Notes under the pieces: model-generated
Databases searched by the model: none
Told to the model about the DNA's origin: nothing
Seen by the model: the letters and a program-made list of their open reading frames with translations, nothing else
NCBI GenBank assembly: GCA_046537975.1
Contig: JBKHJR010000009.1
Coordinates: forward strand, 1-51,184
Length of the DNA: 51,184 nt
DNA from: JAWLDV01 sp046537975
GTDB taxonomy: Bacteria; Desulfobacterota; Desulfobulbia; Desulfobulbales; SURF-16
Direction of reading: 5' to 3'
Made by a program: the position numbers and the translations under genes
Part shown: positions 25,362 to 32,938 of the stretch, piece by piece
Position numbering within the stretch: position 1 is the first letter of the stretch
How the letters are laid out: the number at the start of each line of letters is the position of its first letter

Positions 25362-26069
25362 TTAGAATGGCCATAAGATATCAATACCCCTGGCAAACCA
25401 GCCGGGTTGCTGCTTCTCGCTGAGCACGCCGGTGCCGGTATAATCAATTCTGGCATCAGCAATCTGGGATGACTGGATGGAGTTGTCCGCAGAGACATCC
25501 GTAGGTCTTACCAGGCCGGAGAGGATAATGTGCTGGGTTTCATTGTTTACCGCAATCTTGCGGTGGCCGCGTATTTTCAGGTTGCCGTTTACAGTCTTGT
25601 CTATAACTCTGGCCGATATAGTTGCGGTAACCGAACTGTCCCGGCTGGTTTCACCGGTCCCTTCAAAATCGTTTATCAGGCTGGCCTCCAGGGTTTTGGC
25701 CCCGGTTATGTCGTTGTTTTTAAGCATCATCCATTTATCAAAACTGAAAAGTGAAGTGAGATCTCCGCTTATTTCGGATTCTCTTTCCGTGGTGGTTTCA
25801 GCATTTTTGGAACCGCTCGAGGTTTCCACGATTTTCACCATGATGATATCGCCGATGTCTTGAGCCCGGTTGTCTTTATAGAGGTTCATGGAATTCTGGT
25901 TATAAAGAGAACCTTCCGGGGGCTGGTTCTTTTCGTAGCTGGGTTGGGGCATACTGTGAGCAATCTCTTCATCTTGACGCGTTTGCTGCTTAGTCGGAGT
26001 TACACAACCACCAATAGCTAAGGCAGCAAAGAAAACCAGGGCTGTACAGTATGTTTTTTTAATGATCAT
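25362..26069 (-). CDS. flgH: Flagellar L-ring lipoprotein FlgH
   Basis: 235 residues. The lipoprotein signal ends in AIGGC with acylated Cys22. Conserved FlgH blocks are SLYNQNSMNLYKDNRAQDIGDIIMVKIVETSSGSKNAETTTERESE, VTATISARVIDKTVNGNLKIRGHRKIAVNNETQHIILSGLVRPTDVSADNSIQSSQIADARIDYTGTGVLSEKQQPGW. FlgH forms the L ring in the outer membrane around the flagellar rod. It lies between flgA and flgI, with about 27-52 bp on each side. Confidence 0.97.
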   Translation of the reverse strand: MIIKKTYCTALVFFAALAIGGCVTPTKQQTRQDEEIAHSMPQPSYEKNQPPEGSLYNQNSMNLYKDNRAQDIGDIIMVKIVETSSGSKNAETTTERESEISGDLTSLFSFDKWMMLKNNDITGAKTLEASLINDFEGTGETSRDSSVTATISARVIDKTVNGNLKIRGHRKIAVNNETQHIILSGLVRPTDVSADNSIQSSQIADARIDYTGTGVLSEKQQPGWFARGIDILWPF

Positions 26070-26121
26070 TTATTTTCCCGAAAGATACAGTTTATTACCT
26101 TACAATCAAAAATCTGGAATC

Positions 26122-26961
26122 TTACCTGCTGCCCCCAGCTCTGACTACTCCATCCTCAATCACCTTGGCATGAATGACCCTGCGGCTCATCATATTCTTG
26201 ACTTTGACCGTCTCACCCAGAGCCCCGCCATTATGCTCCACCTCTCCAGGTACTGAAACCCGGAGAGGACCGCTGCCCGCAATGATGGTGATCATGTCAC
26301 CTCTTTTAACCAGGTCTTTTTTTTCCAGATTACGGCTGTAAATAACCTGGCCGGGCTGGAGGGAGGTTTTAGTGACCTTACCTGTTATTCTTTCCGGGTT
26401 ATGGGGCAGATCTTTACCAATCATGGTAATATCCCGGTATTTTGTAACAATATCGTCCCTTTTTAAGGTTGTGCCCCGGGACAGTCGGCTGGAGGCACAC
26501 AAGACATTTCCATACCTGTGGATGTCACCGCTCATCTTCACTTTTTCCTGCTCCCTGCCATCCACAGTGTAAATTACAGTAAGATAGCGCCGTCCCAGAA
26601 ATCTTTCCGGAACCAGAGCGACGACCCTGTGATCAAGATTACCCTTAGCCACTGTCAGCTCAGTCTGATCAGCAGTGAAATTTTTTATTTTTATGTTTTC
26701 TTTATCCCACGGCAGATCAGAGATTATGGTTTGCCGAAACAGGTCCCGCATTTCCTCTTTCGAAATTACTCTTTGGTTCTGTTTTACGTCTCCGGCCCCC
26801 TCTGCAGAAGAGCTCAGAGGCAGAAGCAAAGCCAGGAAAAATACAGGAAGCATTTTAAGCAGATCCGGAAACGTACGTCTTTGTCCCATACGCCGCAAGG
26901 CTTGTCTCTGCAAAGCCCAAGAAGGCTGATTATATAGAGATCTTTTGTCAAATGGTCTCAT
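26122..26961 (-). CDS. flgA: Flagella basal body P-ring formation protein FlgA
   Basis: 279 residues. The start is uncertain. The ATG at 26961 overlaps a GAGG in the tail of flgG, and a hydrophobic export signal (LLKMLPVFFLALLLPLSSSAEGAG) lies at about 35-57. Beginning at the internal Met25 would give a more conventional signal peptide but has no ribosome-binding site. The C-terminal SAF domain contains SRLSRGTTLKRDDIVTKYRDITMI and TKTSLQPGQVIYSRNLEKKDLVKRGD, typical of FlgA. The protein is a periplasmic chaperone for assembly of the FlgI ring. Confidence 0.9.
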   Translation of the reverse strand: MRPFDKRSLYNQPSWALQRQALRRMGQRRTFPDLLKMLPVFFLALLLPLSSSAEGAGDVKQNQRVISKEEMRDLFRQTIISDLPWDKENIKIKNFTADQTELTVAKGNLDHRVVALVPERFLGRRYLTVIYTVDGREQEKVKMSGDIHRYGNVLCASSRLSRGTTLKRDDIVTKYRDITMIGKDLPHNPERITGKVTKTSLQPGQVIYSRNLEKKDLVKRGDMITIIAGSGPLRVSVPGEVEHNGGALGETVKVKNMMSRRVIHAKVIEDGVVRAGGSR

Positions 26962-26970
26962 TATAATTGC

Positions 26971-27753
26971 TTACCTCACCAGCTGGTTGGCAACCTCCAG
27001 TAGTTGGTCTGCTGTGGTTATGCCCTTGGAATTGGCCTCAAAAGCGCGCTGGGTTGTAATCATATCCACCATTTCTTCGGTGACGTCAACATTGGAGCTT
27101 TCCAGGTAATTTTGGGCGATAGTGCCGACCCCTTCAGTACCCGGGTCTGTCTCAAGAGGGTCACCCGAGGCCTCGGTAGGGGTGAAAAGATTGCCGCCTT
27201 CGGCTTTCAGTCCGGCCGGATTAATGAAGTTATGCAGAGTTATCTGGCTTGAGGCGATAATCTCACCTTCCTGATCCAAGGCATTAAGCTGTCCTCCCCG
27301 GTCAATCTCAACAGTTGTGGCATCCTCCGGTATGCTGAATTCCGGCTGGAGGCGGTCCCCGTTGGCAGTGACTATGTAGCCCTCGCTGTCGCGCTGGAAA
27401 GAACCGGCCCGGGTATAGTACTCCTGGCCGTCCCTTATGATCTGGAAAAATCCCTGGCCCTCTATGGCCATATCCAGGTTATTGTCGGTTTTGGTGAAAT
27501 CGCCCTGGGTGAAAATCTTATGAACCGAGGTGGGGCGTACTCCCATACCTATCTGTATACCGCTGGGGACTTGATTCCCGCCGACAGTCTCCGCTCCTGC
27601 TGACCTGTGAGTCTGGTACATCAGGTCTTCAAACTGCAGTTTGCTTTTTTTGTAACCGTCAGTATTGACATTGGACAGGTTATTGGAGATGGTATCCAGA
27701 TTCATTTGCTGACCGCTCATGCCTGTCCTGGAAGTATATAGTGCTCGTATCAT
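26971..27753 (-). CDS. flgG: Flagellar distal rod protein FlgG
   Basis: 260 residues, the family's normal length. The N-terminus MIRALYTSRTGMSGQQMNLDTISNNLSNVNTDGYKKSKLQFEDL carries the rod/hook motif. The C-terminus (YLESSNVDVTEEMVDMITTQRAFEANSKGITTADQLLEVANQLVR) is the conserved coiled tail. The middle region (GQGFFQIIRDGQEYYTRAGSFQRDSEGYIV) distinguishes it from FlgF. It builds the distal rod between the proximal rod and the hook. It follows flgF and directly precedes flgA. Confidence 0.97.
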   Translation of the reverse strand: MIRALYTSRTGMSGQQMNLDTISNNLSNVNTDGYKKSKLQFEDLMYQTHRSAGAETVGGNQVPSGIQIGMGVRPTSVHKIFTQGDFTKTDNNLDMAIEGQGFFQIIRDGQEYYTRAGSFQRDSEGYIVTANGDRLQPEFSIPEDATTVEIDRGGQLNALDQEGEIIASSQITLHNFINPAGLKAEGGNLFTPTEASGDPLETDPGTEGVGTIAQNYLESSNVDVTEEMVDMITTQRAFEANSKGITTADQLLEVANQLVR

Positions 27754-27866
27754 TAATGACCCCTGTCCTTGATTCTTTGTTTTTGGTTTAATTCACTTAA
27801 TGGCTCTTGTTCTGATCCTGATTCCTTATCCCGGCATTCTTGATCTATCACTTGCAACTCCCAAAC

Positions 27867-28598
27867 CTATCCCTGCAGCCTTCCTATCCGGCTTACTGCT
27901 ATTTCGTCGATTTCGTCAAAGGATCTTATGGCCTTCTGCTGGGTGGCATAGGCTTGCTGCAGATCGATAAGGTCTGTCATTTCCTTGACTGTATTGACAT
28001 TGGAGGACTCCAGATATCCTTGTTTCACTGAAAGCCGGTTAACCGCTATCTCATTATTATCTTCACCCGCCGGCCGGAAAAGATTTCTGCCGTCTTTTTC
28101 CAGATTGTCGGGATCACCGAACCTTACTATGGCCAGACGGCCTGTAATAACACCATCCTCTGAAATGGTTCCATCTTCAGCTACAGAGATATCCTGGCCT
28201 GCTATATTTATAGGCCCTCCCTCTCCAAGCACTATATCCCCTTTTGGCGTGGCAAGCTGACCCTGGTTGTTAACCAGGAAACGGCCGGCCCTGGTGTAAC
28301 GGGGGCCGTTTTCAGTCATTACCTTGAAAAAGCCTTCGCCGTTTATGGCGAAATCAAGTTGATTTTCGGTCTGTTTGAGCGAACCCTGATCATAGTTGGT
28401 AAGCACTCTGGGGGCCTTGCCCACTCTGGGCTGGTCTCCACTATTCTGATATAACATTTCCCAGAAGGTTGTTTCTTCTTTTTTGTAGCCGTCGGTATTA
28501 ACATTTGCCAGGTTGTTGCTGGTCTGGTTAAGCCTCTGGCTGTGGGCCATCATGGTTTCAGTGCTTTCTATAAGTCCTAATCGGTTCTTAATGTCCAT
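27867..28598 (-). CDS. flgF: Flagellar basal body rod protein FlgF
   Basis: 243 residues from the ATG at 28596-28598, with GGAG six bases upstream. A more distant in-frame ATG at 28640 would overlap the sigma-54 promoter and is rejected. The N-terminal rod motif is QTSNNLANVNTDGYKKEETTF and the C-terminal tail is QGYLESSNVNTVKEMTDLIDLQQAYATQQKAIRSFDEIDEIA. It resembles FlgG but is shorter in the middle and lacks FlgG's terminal ANQLVR, so FlgF (proximal rod) is the better call. It is the first gene after the sigma-54 promoter at 28636-28651 and thus heads the flg transcript. Confidence 0.88.
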   Translation of the reverse strand: MDIKNRLGLIESTETMMAHSQRLNQTSNNLANVNTDGYKKEETTFWEMLYQNSGDQPRVGKAPRVLTNYDQGSLKQTENQLDFAINGEGFFKVMTENGPRYTRAGRFLVNNQGQLATPKGDIVLGEGGPINIAGQDISVAEDGTISEDGVITGRLAIVRFGDPDNLEKDGRNLFRPAGEDNNEIAVNRLSVKQGYLESSNVNTVKEMTDLIDLQQAYATQQKAIRSFDEIDEIAVSRIGRLQG

Positions 28599-28635
28599 GG
28601 GGTCTCCGTGCTTGTTATATTTGTGTGGAAACCAA

Positions 28636-28651
28636 TGCAAAACTTGTGCCG
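28636..28651 (-). promoter_or_regulatory. Sigma-54 promoter of the flgF operon
   Basis: On the minus strand the sequence reads CGGCACAAGTTTTGCA. It has GG and GC exactly 10 bp apart and matches TGGCAC-N5-TTGCA at all but the first base. The predicted start of transcription, about 12 nt after the GC (near 28625), is some 27 nt before the flgF start codon. This fits the sigma-54 control of rod/ring/hook genes in polarly flagellated proteobacteria. Confidence 0.88.
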
Positions 28652-28955
28652 AGCCTTTAGAGGCTTATGAATAAAGGAAAAGTGGTCCGGGAGTACAGTG
28701 GGAGGGGAAAATTTTTCCCGGTCGGTGTTCATTCAGCAGAAGCTCTTAACCCGGAAAGTGTCGGATATGAAGGGAGAAGGGAGGGCGGTAAGGGGAAATG
28801 TTCAGATTATTGACAGTTGATTGGAGGTTTTGATTAGCGAAGAAATTTTTGACTGTCATTGTGGAGAATAACGAGTTGGGCTGAAGCCGTTTTGTGAAGC
28901 GGAGCTTATACTGATTGTGGGTTCTCGGTGTGAGAAGAGGCGGGTAAACCTTGTT
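28652..28955. other. Regulatory intergenic region between fhlB and flgF
   Basis: No gene is seen in these roughly 300 bases. Features noticed: a near-perfect palindrome GGGAAAATTTTTCCC at about 28705-28719, about 70-80 bp upstream of the sigma-54 element, where an enhancer-binding activator would sit; and GACAGT (28817) with a matching GACTGTC (28852). Both are candidate activator sites only. Confidence 0.4.
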
Positions 28956-29237
28956 TCAGGGTTCATATTCCTGGTTGGCCCGGTAAATGAAGGCCAGGAT
29001 TTCGGCAACAGCTATATAGGCATGAGGAGGTATCTCTTCGTTTATTTCCAGTTGGGCCAGGACTTCCACCAGGTCGCTGTCTTCATGCATCGGAAGGTCA
29101 TACTCCCGGGCCAGTTCCATAATTTTTTCTGCTATAGACCCCCTGCCCTTGGCAATGACCCTGGGAGATTCCTCTTTTTCCTGGTCGTAGCGGAGGGCCA
29201 CGGCGGATTTTCGCTTATTATCAGAGGTGGTGGACAT
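28956..29237 (-). CDS. Stand-alone FlhB C-terminal-like protein (type III export switch homologue)
   Basis: 93 residues. It corresponds to the cytoplasmic tail of FlhB/YscU only: AVALRYDQEKEESPRVIAKGRGSIAEKIMELAREYDLPMHEDSDLVEVLAQLEINEEIPPHAYIAVAEILAFIYR. The transmembrane part and the self-cleaving NPTH motif are missing; the N-terminal segment starts where FlhB-CC begins after cleavage. Such FhlB-type proteins are known beside flagellar genes and can partly replace the FlhB tail in export specificity switching. It sits upstream of flgF on the same strand but before the sigma-54 promoter, so it has its own or an upstream signal. No ribosome-binding site is obvious. Confidence 0.85.
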   Translation of the reverse strand: MSTTSDNKRKSAVALRYDQEKEESPRVIAKGRGSIAEKIMELAREYDLPMHEDSDLVEVLAQLEINEEIPPHAYIAVAEILAFIYRANQEYEP

Positions 29238-29333
29238 TTGCGGATAAATAAAGAATCAAGGATAAATTCAGATGATGAGCGGTAATAGCTGTCCCCTTAA
29301 GATACAGAGTGGGGGAGATGTCCGGGTTATGCC

Positions 29334-29362
29334 TTGCATAAGTGGACCTGTCCGTTTATATG
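29334..29362 (+). promoter_or_regulatory. Possible sigma-70 promoter of sfsA
   Basis: TTGCAT at 29334-29339, a 17-bp spacer and TATATG at 29357-29362, 58 bp before the sfsA start codon. Each box matches four of six consensus bases, so this is a moderate guess. Confidence 0.35.
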
Positions 29363-29419
29363 TTAATCTGACTCTATAAATTATCTGATAGTGTCCATTA
29401 TAAAAAGGAAAAGGTCAAG

Positions 29420-30112
29420 ATGAAATTTGACAGATTATACCTCTTTCGGCTGGTTGAACGCTACCAGCGTTTTCTGGTTGATGTCAAAGGGGAAGACGGT
29501 CGTATCCTGACCGCCCATTGTCCTAACACCGGAAGCATGAGGGGTTGCCTTGAGCCGGGCAGTCCCGTACTTCTTTCCTGGTCCGGAAACCGGAAGCGCA
29601 AATATCCTTATACCCTGGAGATGATTTATACCCGGGGAACCTGGGTGGGAGTCAATACTTCCCGGACCAATCATCTGGTCCGGGAGGCCTTGGAAAACGG
29701 GATAATCAAAGAATTCAGCGGAATAGAACTGATAAAGCAGGAGGTCAAGGTTTCAGAGGGCAGCCGGCTTGATTTTTTCATCATCTGCCATGTCGGTCAG
29801 GTTTATATGGAGGTCAAAAACTGTACCCTGGTGGAAGACGGGATAGCTATGTTCCCTGACGCAGTGACCAAAAGAGGGAGTAAACATCTTCAGGATTTGA
29901 TAAGACTTAAAGGGGAAGGTTATGAAACTGCAGTCTTTTTCTGTGTCCAGCGCATGGATGGCAGGCTTTTTGCCCCGGCGGTCCATATTGACCCCGGTTA
30001 TGGGCAGAAGCTGAATGAGGCTGCAGAAGCCGGGGTCAAAATTTTGGCATATCAGGCCTGCACCGGGAAGGACGAGATCAGGATAACCGGTGTCTTGCCG
30101 GTCAGACAGTAA
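29420..30112 (+). CDS. sfsA: SfsA family protein (sugar fermentation stimulation protein A)
   Basis: 230 residues, normal for the family. Typical blocks: AHCPNTGSMRGCLEPGSPVLLS, YTLEMIY, WVGVNTSRTNHLVREAL, SRLDFFI, then the nuclease-like core VYMEVKNCTLV, FPDAVTKRGSKHLQDLI. The Asp, Glu-x-Lys and Lys positions resemble a PD-(D/E)XK fold. SfsA was named for an effect on maltose metabolism in E. coli, but its biochemical role is unsettled; nucleic-acid binding has been proposed. Gene neighbours give no further hint. The gene stands between fhlB (divergent) and queC (79 bp downstream, same strand). Confidence 0.92.
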   Translation: MKFDRLYLFRLVERYQRFLVDVKGEDGRILTAHCPNTGSMRGCLEPGSPVLLSWSGNRKRKYPYTLEMIYTRGTWVGVNTSRTNHLVREALENGIIKEFSGIELIKQEVKVSEGSRLDFFIICHVGQVYMEVKNCTLVEDGIAMFPDAVTKRGSKHLQDLIRLKGEGYETAVFFCVQRMDGRLFAPAVHIDPGYGQKLNEAAEAGVKILAYQACTGKDEIRITGVLPVRQ

Positions 30113-30191
30113 TGAGCAGGCAGTAAAAAGAGTGGTTCACACTTTCTAACCTTGCTGAAATAAAAATTTTAGAACTTTAATCCAGGAGAAT

Positions 30192-30890
30192 ATGTCTAAG
30201 AATAAAGCGGTAGTTCTGCTCAGCGGCGGCCTGGATTCAACTACCGTCCTGGCCATTGCCCGCCGGGAAGGGTACGAGTGCTACTGTCTGAGTTTTGCTT
30301 ACGGCCAGCTCCAGGAGATAGAGCTGAAAAGGGCCGCCCGGGTAGCCAGTCATCTGGGAAGCGCAGATCATCTCGTCTTGCGTCTCGATTTGGACAGAAT
30401 CGGAGGTTCGGCCCTGACCTCCTCCTGCCGGGAGGTCCCCAAAAGCAGGAGTCCGGAGGATATGGAAAGCAATATTCCTGATACCTATGTTCCGGGCAGA
30501 AATACTATTTTTCTGGCCTATGCCGTTTCCTGGGCAGAAGTGATAGGAGCCCGGGCCATTTATATCGGGGTCAATGTCATGGATTACAGCGGCTATCCGG
30601 ACTGTCGGCCTGAATATCTCAAGTCTTTTGAGCGTACCGTTAACCTAGGCACCAGGGCCGGAGTGGAGGGTGAAGGCGAATTCTCCATCCAGACTCCTTT
30701 GCTCTATTTGACCAAGGGAGAGATTATCAGCAAGGGGCTTGGTCTGGGAGTGGATTACAGCCTGACCCACAGCTGTTATGACCCGGACAGTCAGGGCAGG
30801 GCCTGTGGTGCCTGTGATGCCTGTCTGCTCAGACTTAAAGGTTTTCAGGAGGCAGGGGCTGTTGATCCCGTGGAGTACATGGATAAGTAA
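30192..30890 (+). CDS. queC: 7-cyano-7-deazaguanine synthase
   Basis: 232 residues. The N-terminal PP-loop AVVLLSGGLDSTTVLAIARREG binds ATP. FLAYAVSWAEVIGARAIYIGVN and the YPDCRPEYL segment are conserved. The C-terminal zinc site is CYDPDSQGRACGACDACLLRLKGF with four cysteines. QueC converts 7-carboxy-7-deazaguanine to preQ0 with ATP and ammonia, on the route to the tRNA base queuosine. The other queuosine genes (queD, queE, queF) are not adjacent here. The leader was inspected for a preQ1 riboswitch and none was convincing. AGGAG lies upstream of the ATG. Confidence 0.95.
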   Translation: MSKNKAVVLLSGGLDSTTVLAIARREGYECYCLSFAYGQLQEIELKRAARVASHLGSADHLVLRLDLDRIGGSALTSSCREVPKSRSPEDMESNIPDTYVPGRNTIFLAYAVSWAEVIGARAIYIGVNVMDYSGYPDCRPEYLKSFERTVNLGTRAGVEGEGEFSIQTPLLYLTKGEIISKGLGLGVDYSLTHSCYDPDSQGRACGACDACLLRLKGFQEAGAVDPVEYMDK

Positions 30891-31033
30891 TGTCAGGGGA
30901 TGCTTTAGGAGCCGCCTCTGCTGACGATGGTAGGCAGGGTGGCTGGGTTTCGCATTTAACAGTCTGACCTTTTATTCCCTGAAATAGTTAAATACCTTTT
31001 TAACCTCCGGGAGTAAGGGATTCGGAAATTAAT

Positions 31034-32038
31034 ATGAACAAAAATGAGTTTAATGCTTTCCAGCCTGCCGGTTCTCTTTTCATGGTGGGCCTGCCCGGCA
31101 CTGATCTGGATGAATCGACCAAAGAGCTGATCGCCGATTATGGTATCCATAATTTCATTATCTTCCGGAGAAACGTCCGGGACAGGGGACAGTTAGCCGG
31201 GCTCTGCCGGGATCTGCGGCAATTCTGTATTGAAAACGATCTGCCTGCCCCGATTATAGCCGTTGATCACGAGGGAGGTTCGGTGTGCCGTCTGCCTGAA
31301 TCCTTTACCGTTCTGCCATCTGCCAGAGAGATGGGTGATTCGGCTGATCCGGAAGCAATGATCAGAAAGTATGCCGCTGTCTCTGCCCGGGAGCTTAAGG
31401 AGGTAGGGATCAATATGAATCTCGCCCCTGTCCTGGATGTCTGTCCGGCAGGTGAGGGGTACTTCATGGAATCCCGCAGTCTGGGGGGAGATCCCCCCAG
31501 GGTGGCTGAACTGGGCAGTCTCATAGTCCGGGAGAGCCGGAAAAGAGGGCTGGCCGCCTGCGGGAAACATTTTCCCGGCCTGGGTTCCGCAGTCCTTGAT
31601 CCTCACAGGTACCTTCCTGTTATCTACCGTTCCCGGGAAAGCATCCAAAATGAAGATCTCCTGCCTTTCCGGAAAGCAGCGGATAATGGCTTATCAGCCT
31701 TTATGACTTCTCATGTCCTGTATAAGGACCTGGACCCGGGGAAACCCGCTACCCTTTCCCCTTTTATTGTCAATGACCTGCTCCGGGACTTTCTGGGATA
31801 TCAGGGAATGGTTATCAGTGATGATCTGGAGATGGGGGCTATTGAAGAAGGACAGACTGTGGCGGTAGCCTCGGTAGAAGCCCTGAAGGCAGGCATCGAC
31901 CTGCTGCTTATCTGCCACGATCATGATAAGGTGCGGGCCAGTTATAAGGCTGTGGTCAGAGATTCTGATTTAATTTTAGGAGATAAAATCCAAAACTCGT
32001 TACAGCGGCAGCGGAAATTATTTGCCGATTTGCTTTAG
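31034..32038 (+). CDS. nagZ: Beta-N-acetylhexosaminidase, glycoside hydrolase family 3
   Basis: 334 residues. NagZ features: FRRNVRDRGQLAGL, VDHEGGSVCRLPESFTVLPSAREMG, KHFPGLGSAVLDPH (the His/Asp acid-base loop), and the nucleophile motif VISDDLEMGAI (D263). The enzyme removes terminal GlcNAc from anhydro-muropeptides in the cytoplasm and so works in peptidoglycan recycling; it would act on products of lytic transglycosylases such as the one at 168-1898. No signal peptide is present, in agreement with a cytosolic enzyme. The gene is preceded by a 143-bp gap with no clear promoter. Confidence 0.92.
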   Translation: MNKNEFNAFQPAGSLFMVGLPGTDLDESTKELIADYGIHNFIIFRRNVRDRGQLAGLCRDLRQFCIENDLPAPIIAVDHEGGSVCRLPESFTVLPSAREMGDSADPEAMIRKYAAVSARELKEVGINMNLAPVLDVCPAGEGYFMESRSLGGDPPRVAELGSLIVRESRKRGLAACGKHFPGLGSAVLDPHRYLPVIYRSRESIQNEDLLPFRKAADNGLSAFMTSHVLYKDLDPGKPATLSPFIVNDLLRDFLGYQGMVISDDLEMGAIEEGQTVAVASVEALKAGIDLLLICHDHDKVRASYKAVVRDSDLILGDKIQNSLQRQRKLFADLL

Positions 32039-32167
32039 GGAGGTTTATGTTTAAAAACAGGAGGTTAGAAAACAGAATCAAAATAAAAACTGGCGTCCTT
32101 TTTCTATATGTATTAGTTTTATAATATAAGACAAGTCTCTATTTAATAATCCAAATGGAGGATGTTT

Positions 32168-32704
32168 ATGGAATTGAAAGTAGAAGGCCGTAACCTTGAT
32201 TTGAGAAAGTCATGGCAGGACAAGATTGAAGAGGAAAGAGAGCGACTTGTACGCCATCATCCGGGGCAGGTCCACAACCTCCGGATCACTATAGAGGACA
32301 CCTCACAGCATAAGCAGGGATCTTATGAGGTGGGGGTGGTAGCAGGGGTTCCCAACGATACAGTGGTGGTCAAGCGTAAAGGTGATACAGTCTGGACCAT
32401 TCTGGGTGAAGCCTTTGATACTCTGGGACTCAAGCTGAAGGAACTTCAGAGAAAGAAGAAAAAAAGCAGTACCGGTAAAATCTTTGCTCCGTTTGAAGTC
32501 GCTGATACTTCCGGAGTGATCAAGGTCTTATCTCCATACGAATCTTATGGTTTTATTGCCAGCGGAGACGGCAAGGAAGTCTACTTTCATGAAAATGCCT
32601 TGAAAGACGTTACCATGGATAAACTCAGTGAGGGTGATAAAGTTATTTTCGGAGTTGCCGAAGGCGACAAGGGCCCTCAGGCCAACTGGGTACGCTGCGC
32701 CTGA
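32168..32704 (+). CDS. HPF/RaiA-like ribosome-associated domain fused to a cold-shock domain
   Basis: 178 residues from the second of two in-frame ATGs (32168), which has GGAGG at a 6-nt distance; the first ATG at 32162 touches the GGAGG. The N-terminal part (about 1-95) resembles the S30AE ribosome hibernation fold: MELKVEGRNLDLRKSWQDKIEEERERL, then HNLRITIEDTSQHKQGSYEVGVVAGVPNDTVVV. The C-terminal part (about 115-178) is a cold-shock-like OB fold: GVIKVLSPYESYGFIASGDGKEVYFHENAL, with the RNP1- and RNP2-like strands. Family members of this layout are known in proteobacteria. A role in ribosome hibernation or RNA binding is inferred. A strong terminator follows at 32784-32825. Confidence 0.83.
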   Translation: MELKVEGRNLDLRKSWQDKIEEERERLVRHHPGQVHNLRITIEDTSQHKQGSYEVGVVAGVPNDTVVVKRKGDTVWTILGEAFDTLGLKLKELQRKKKKSSTGKIFAPFEVADTSGVIKVLSPYESYGFIASGDGKEVYFHENALKDVTMDKLSEGDKVIFGVAEGDKGPQANWVRCA

Positions 32705-32783
32705 TCGGTCATGTAATCTGCGGGAATACTGCAATTCTGTTTTGGAAAGGAAAATGTGCCCGGGCTTGATTAAGGAACAATTA

Positions 32784-32825
32784 AATTAACTCCCAGAGGA
32801 TGTAAGCCTCTGGGAGTTAATTTTT
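32784..32825 (+). terminator. Strong intrinsic terminator after the HPF/CSD gene
   Basis: A perfect 16-bp stem (32784-32799 with 32807-32822, core CTCCCAGAGG / CCTCTGGGAG) closes a 7-nt loop and runs directly into TTTTT (to 32825). The complementary strand has A-rich sequence on the far side, so it may also work in reverse. Confidence 0.95.
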
Positions 32826-32938
32826 ATAGTGATTAATAATTATTGGTCTGCTGCAGGACAATCCCTGCTGTGGTCTTTTTTTTTGAAAAATCTGAAACCC
32901 CTTTCTTTTGGGAGACGGGAAGTGAGTGGAGATCAGCT

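Noticed and set aside
30113..30191. preQ1 riboswitch upstream of queC
   Set aside because: AGAGTGGTTC resembles the class I core, but the pairing partner and the A-rich tail with AAACTAA are missing.
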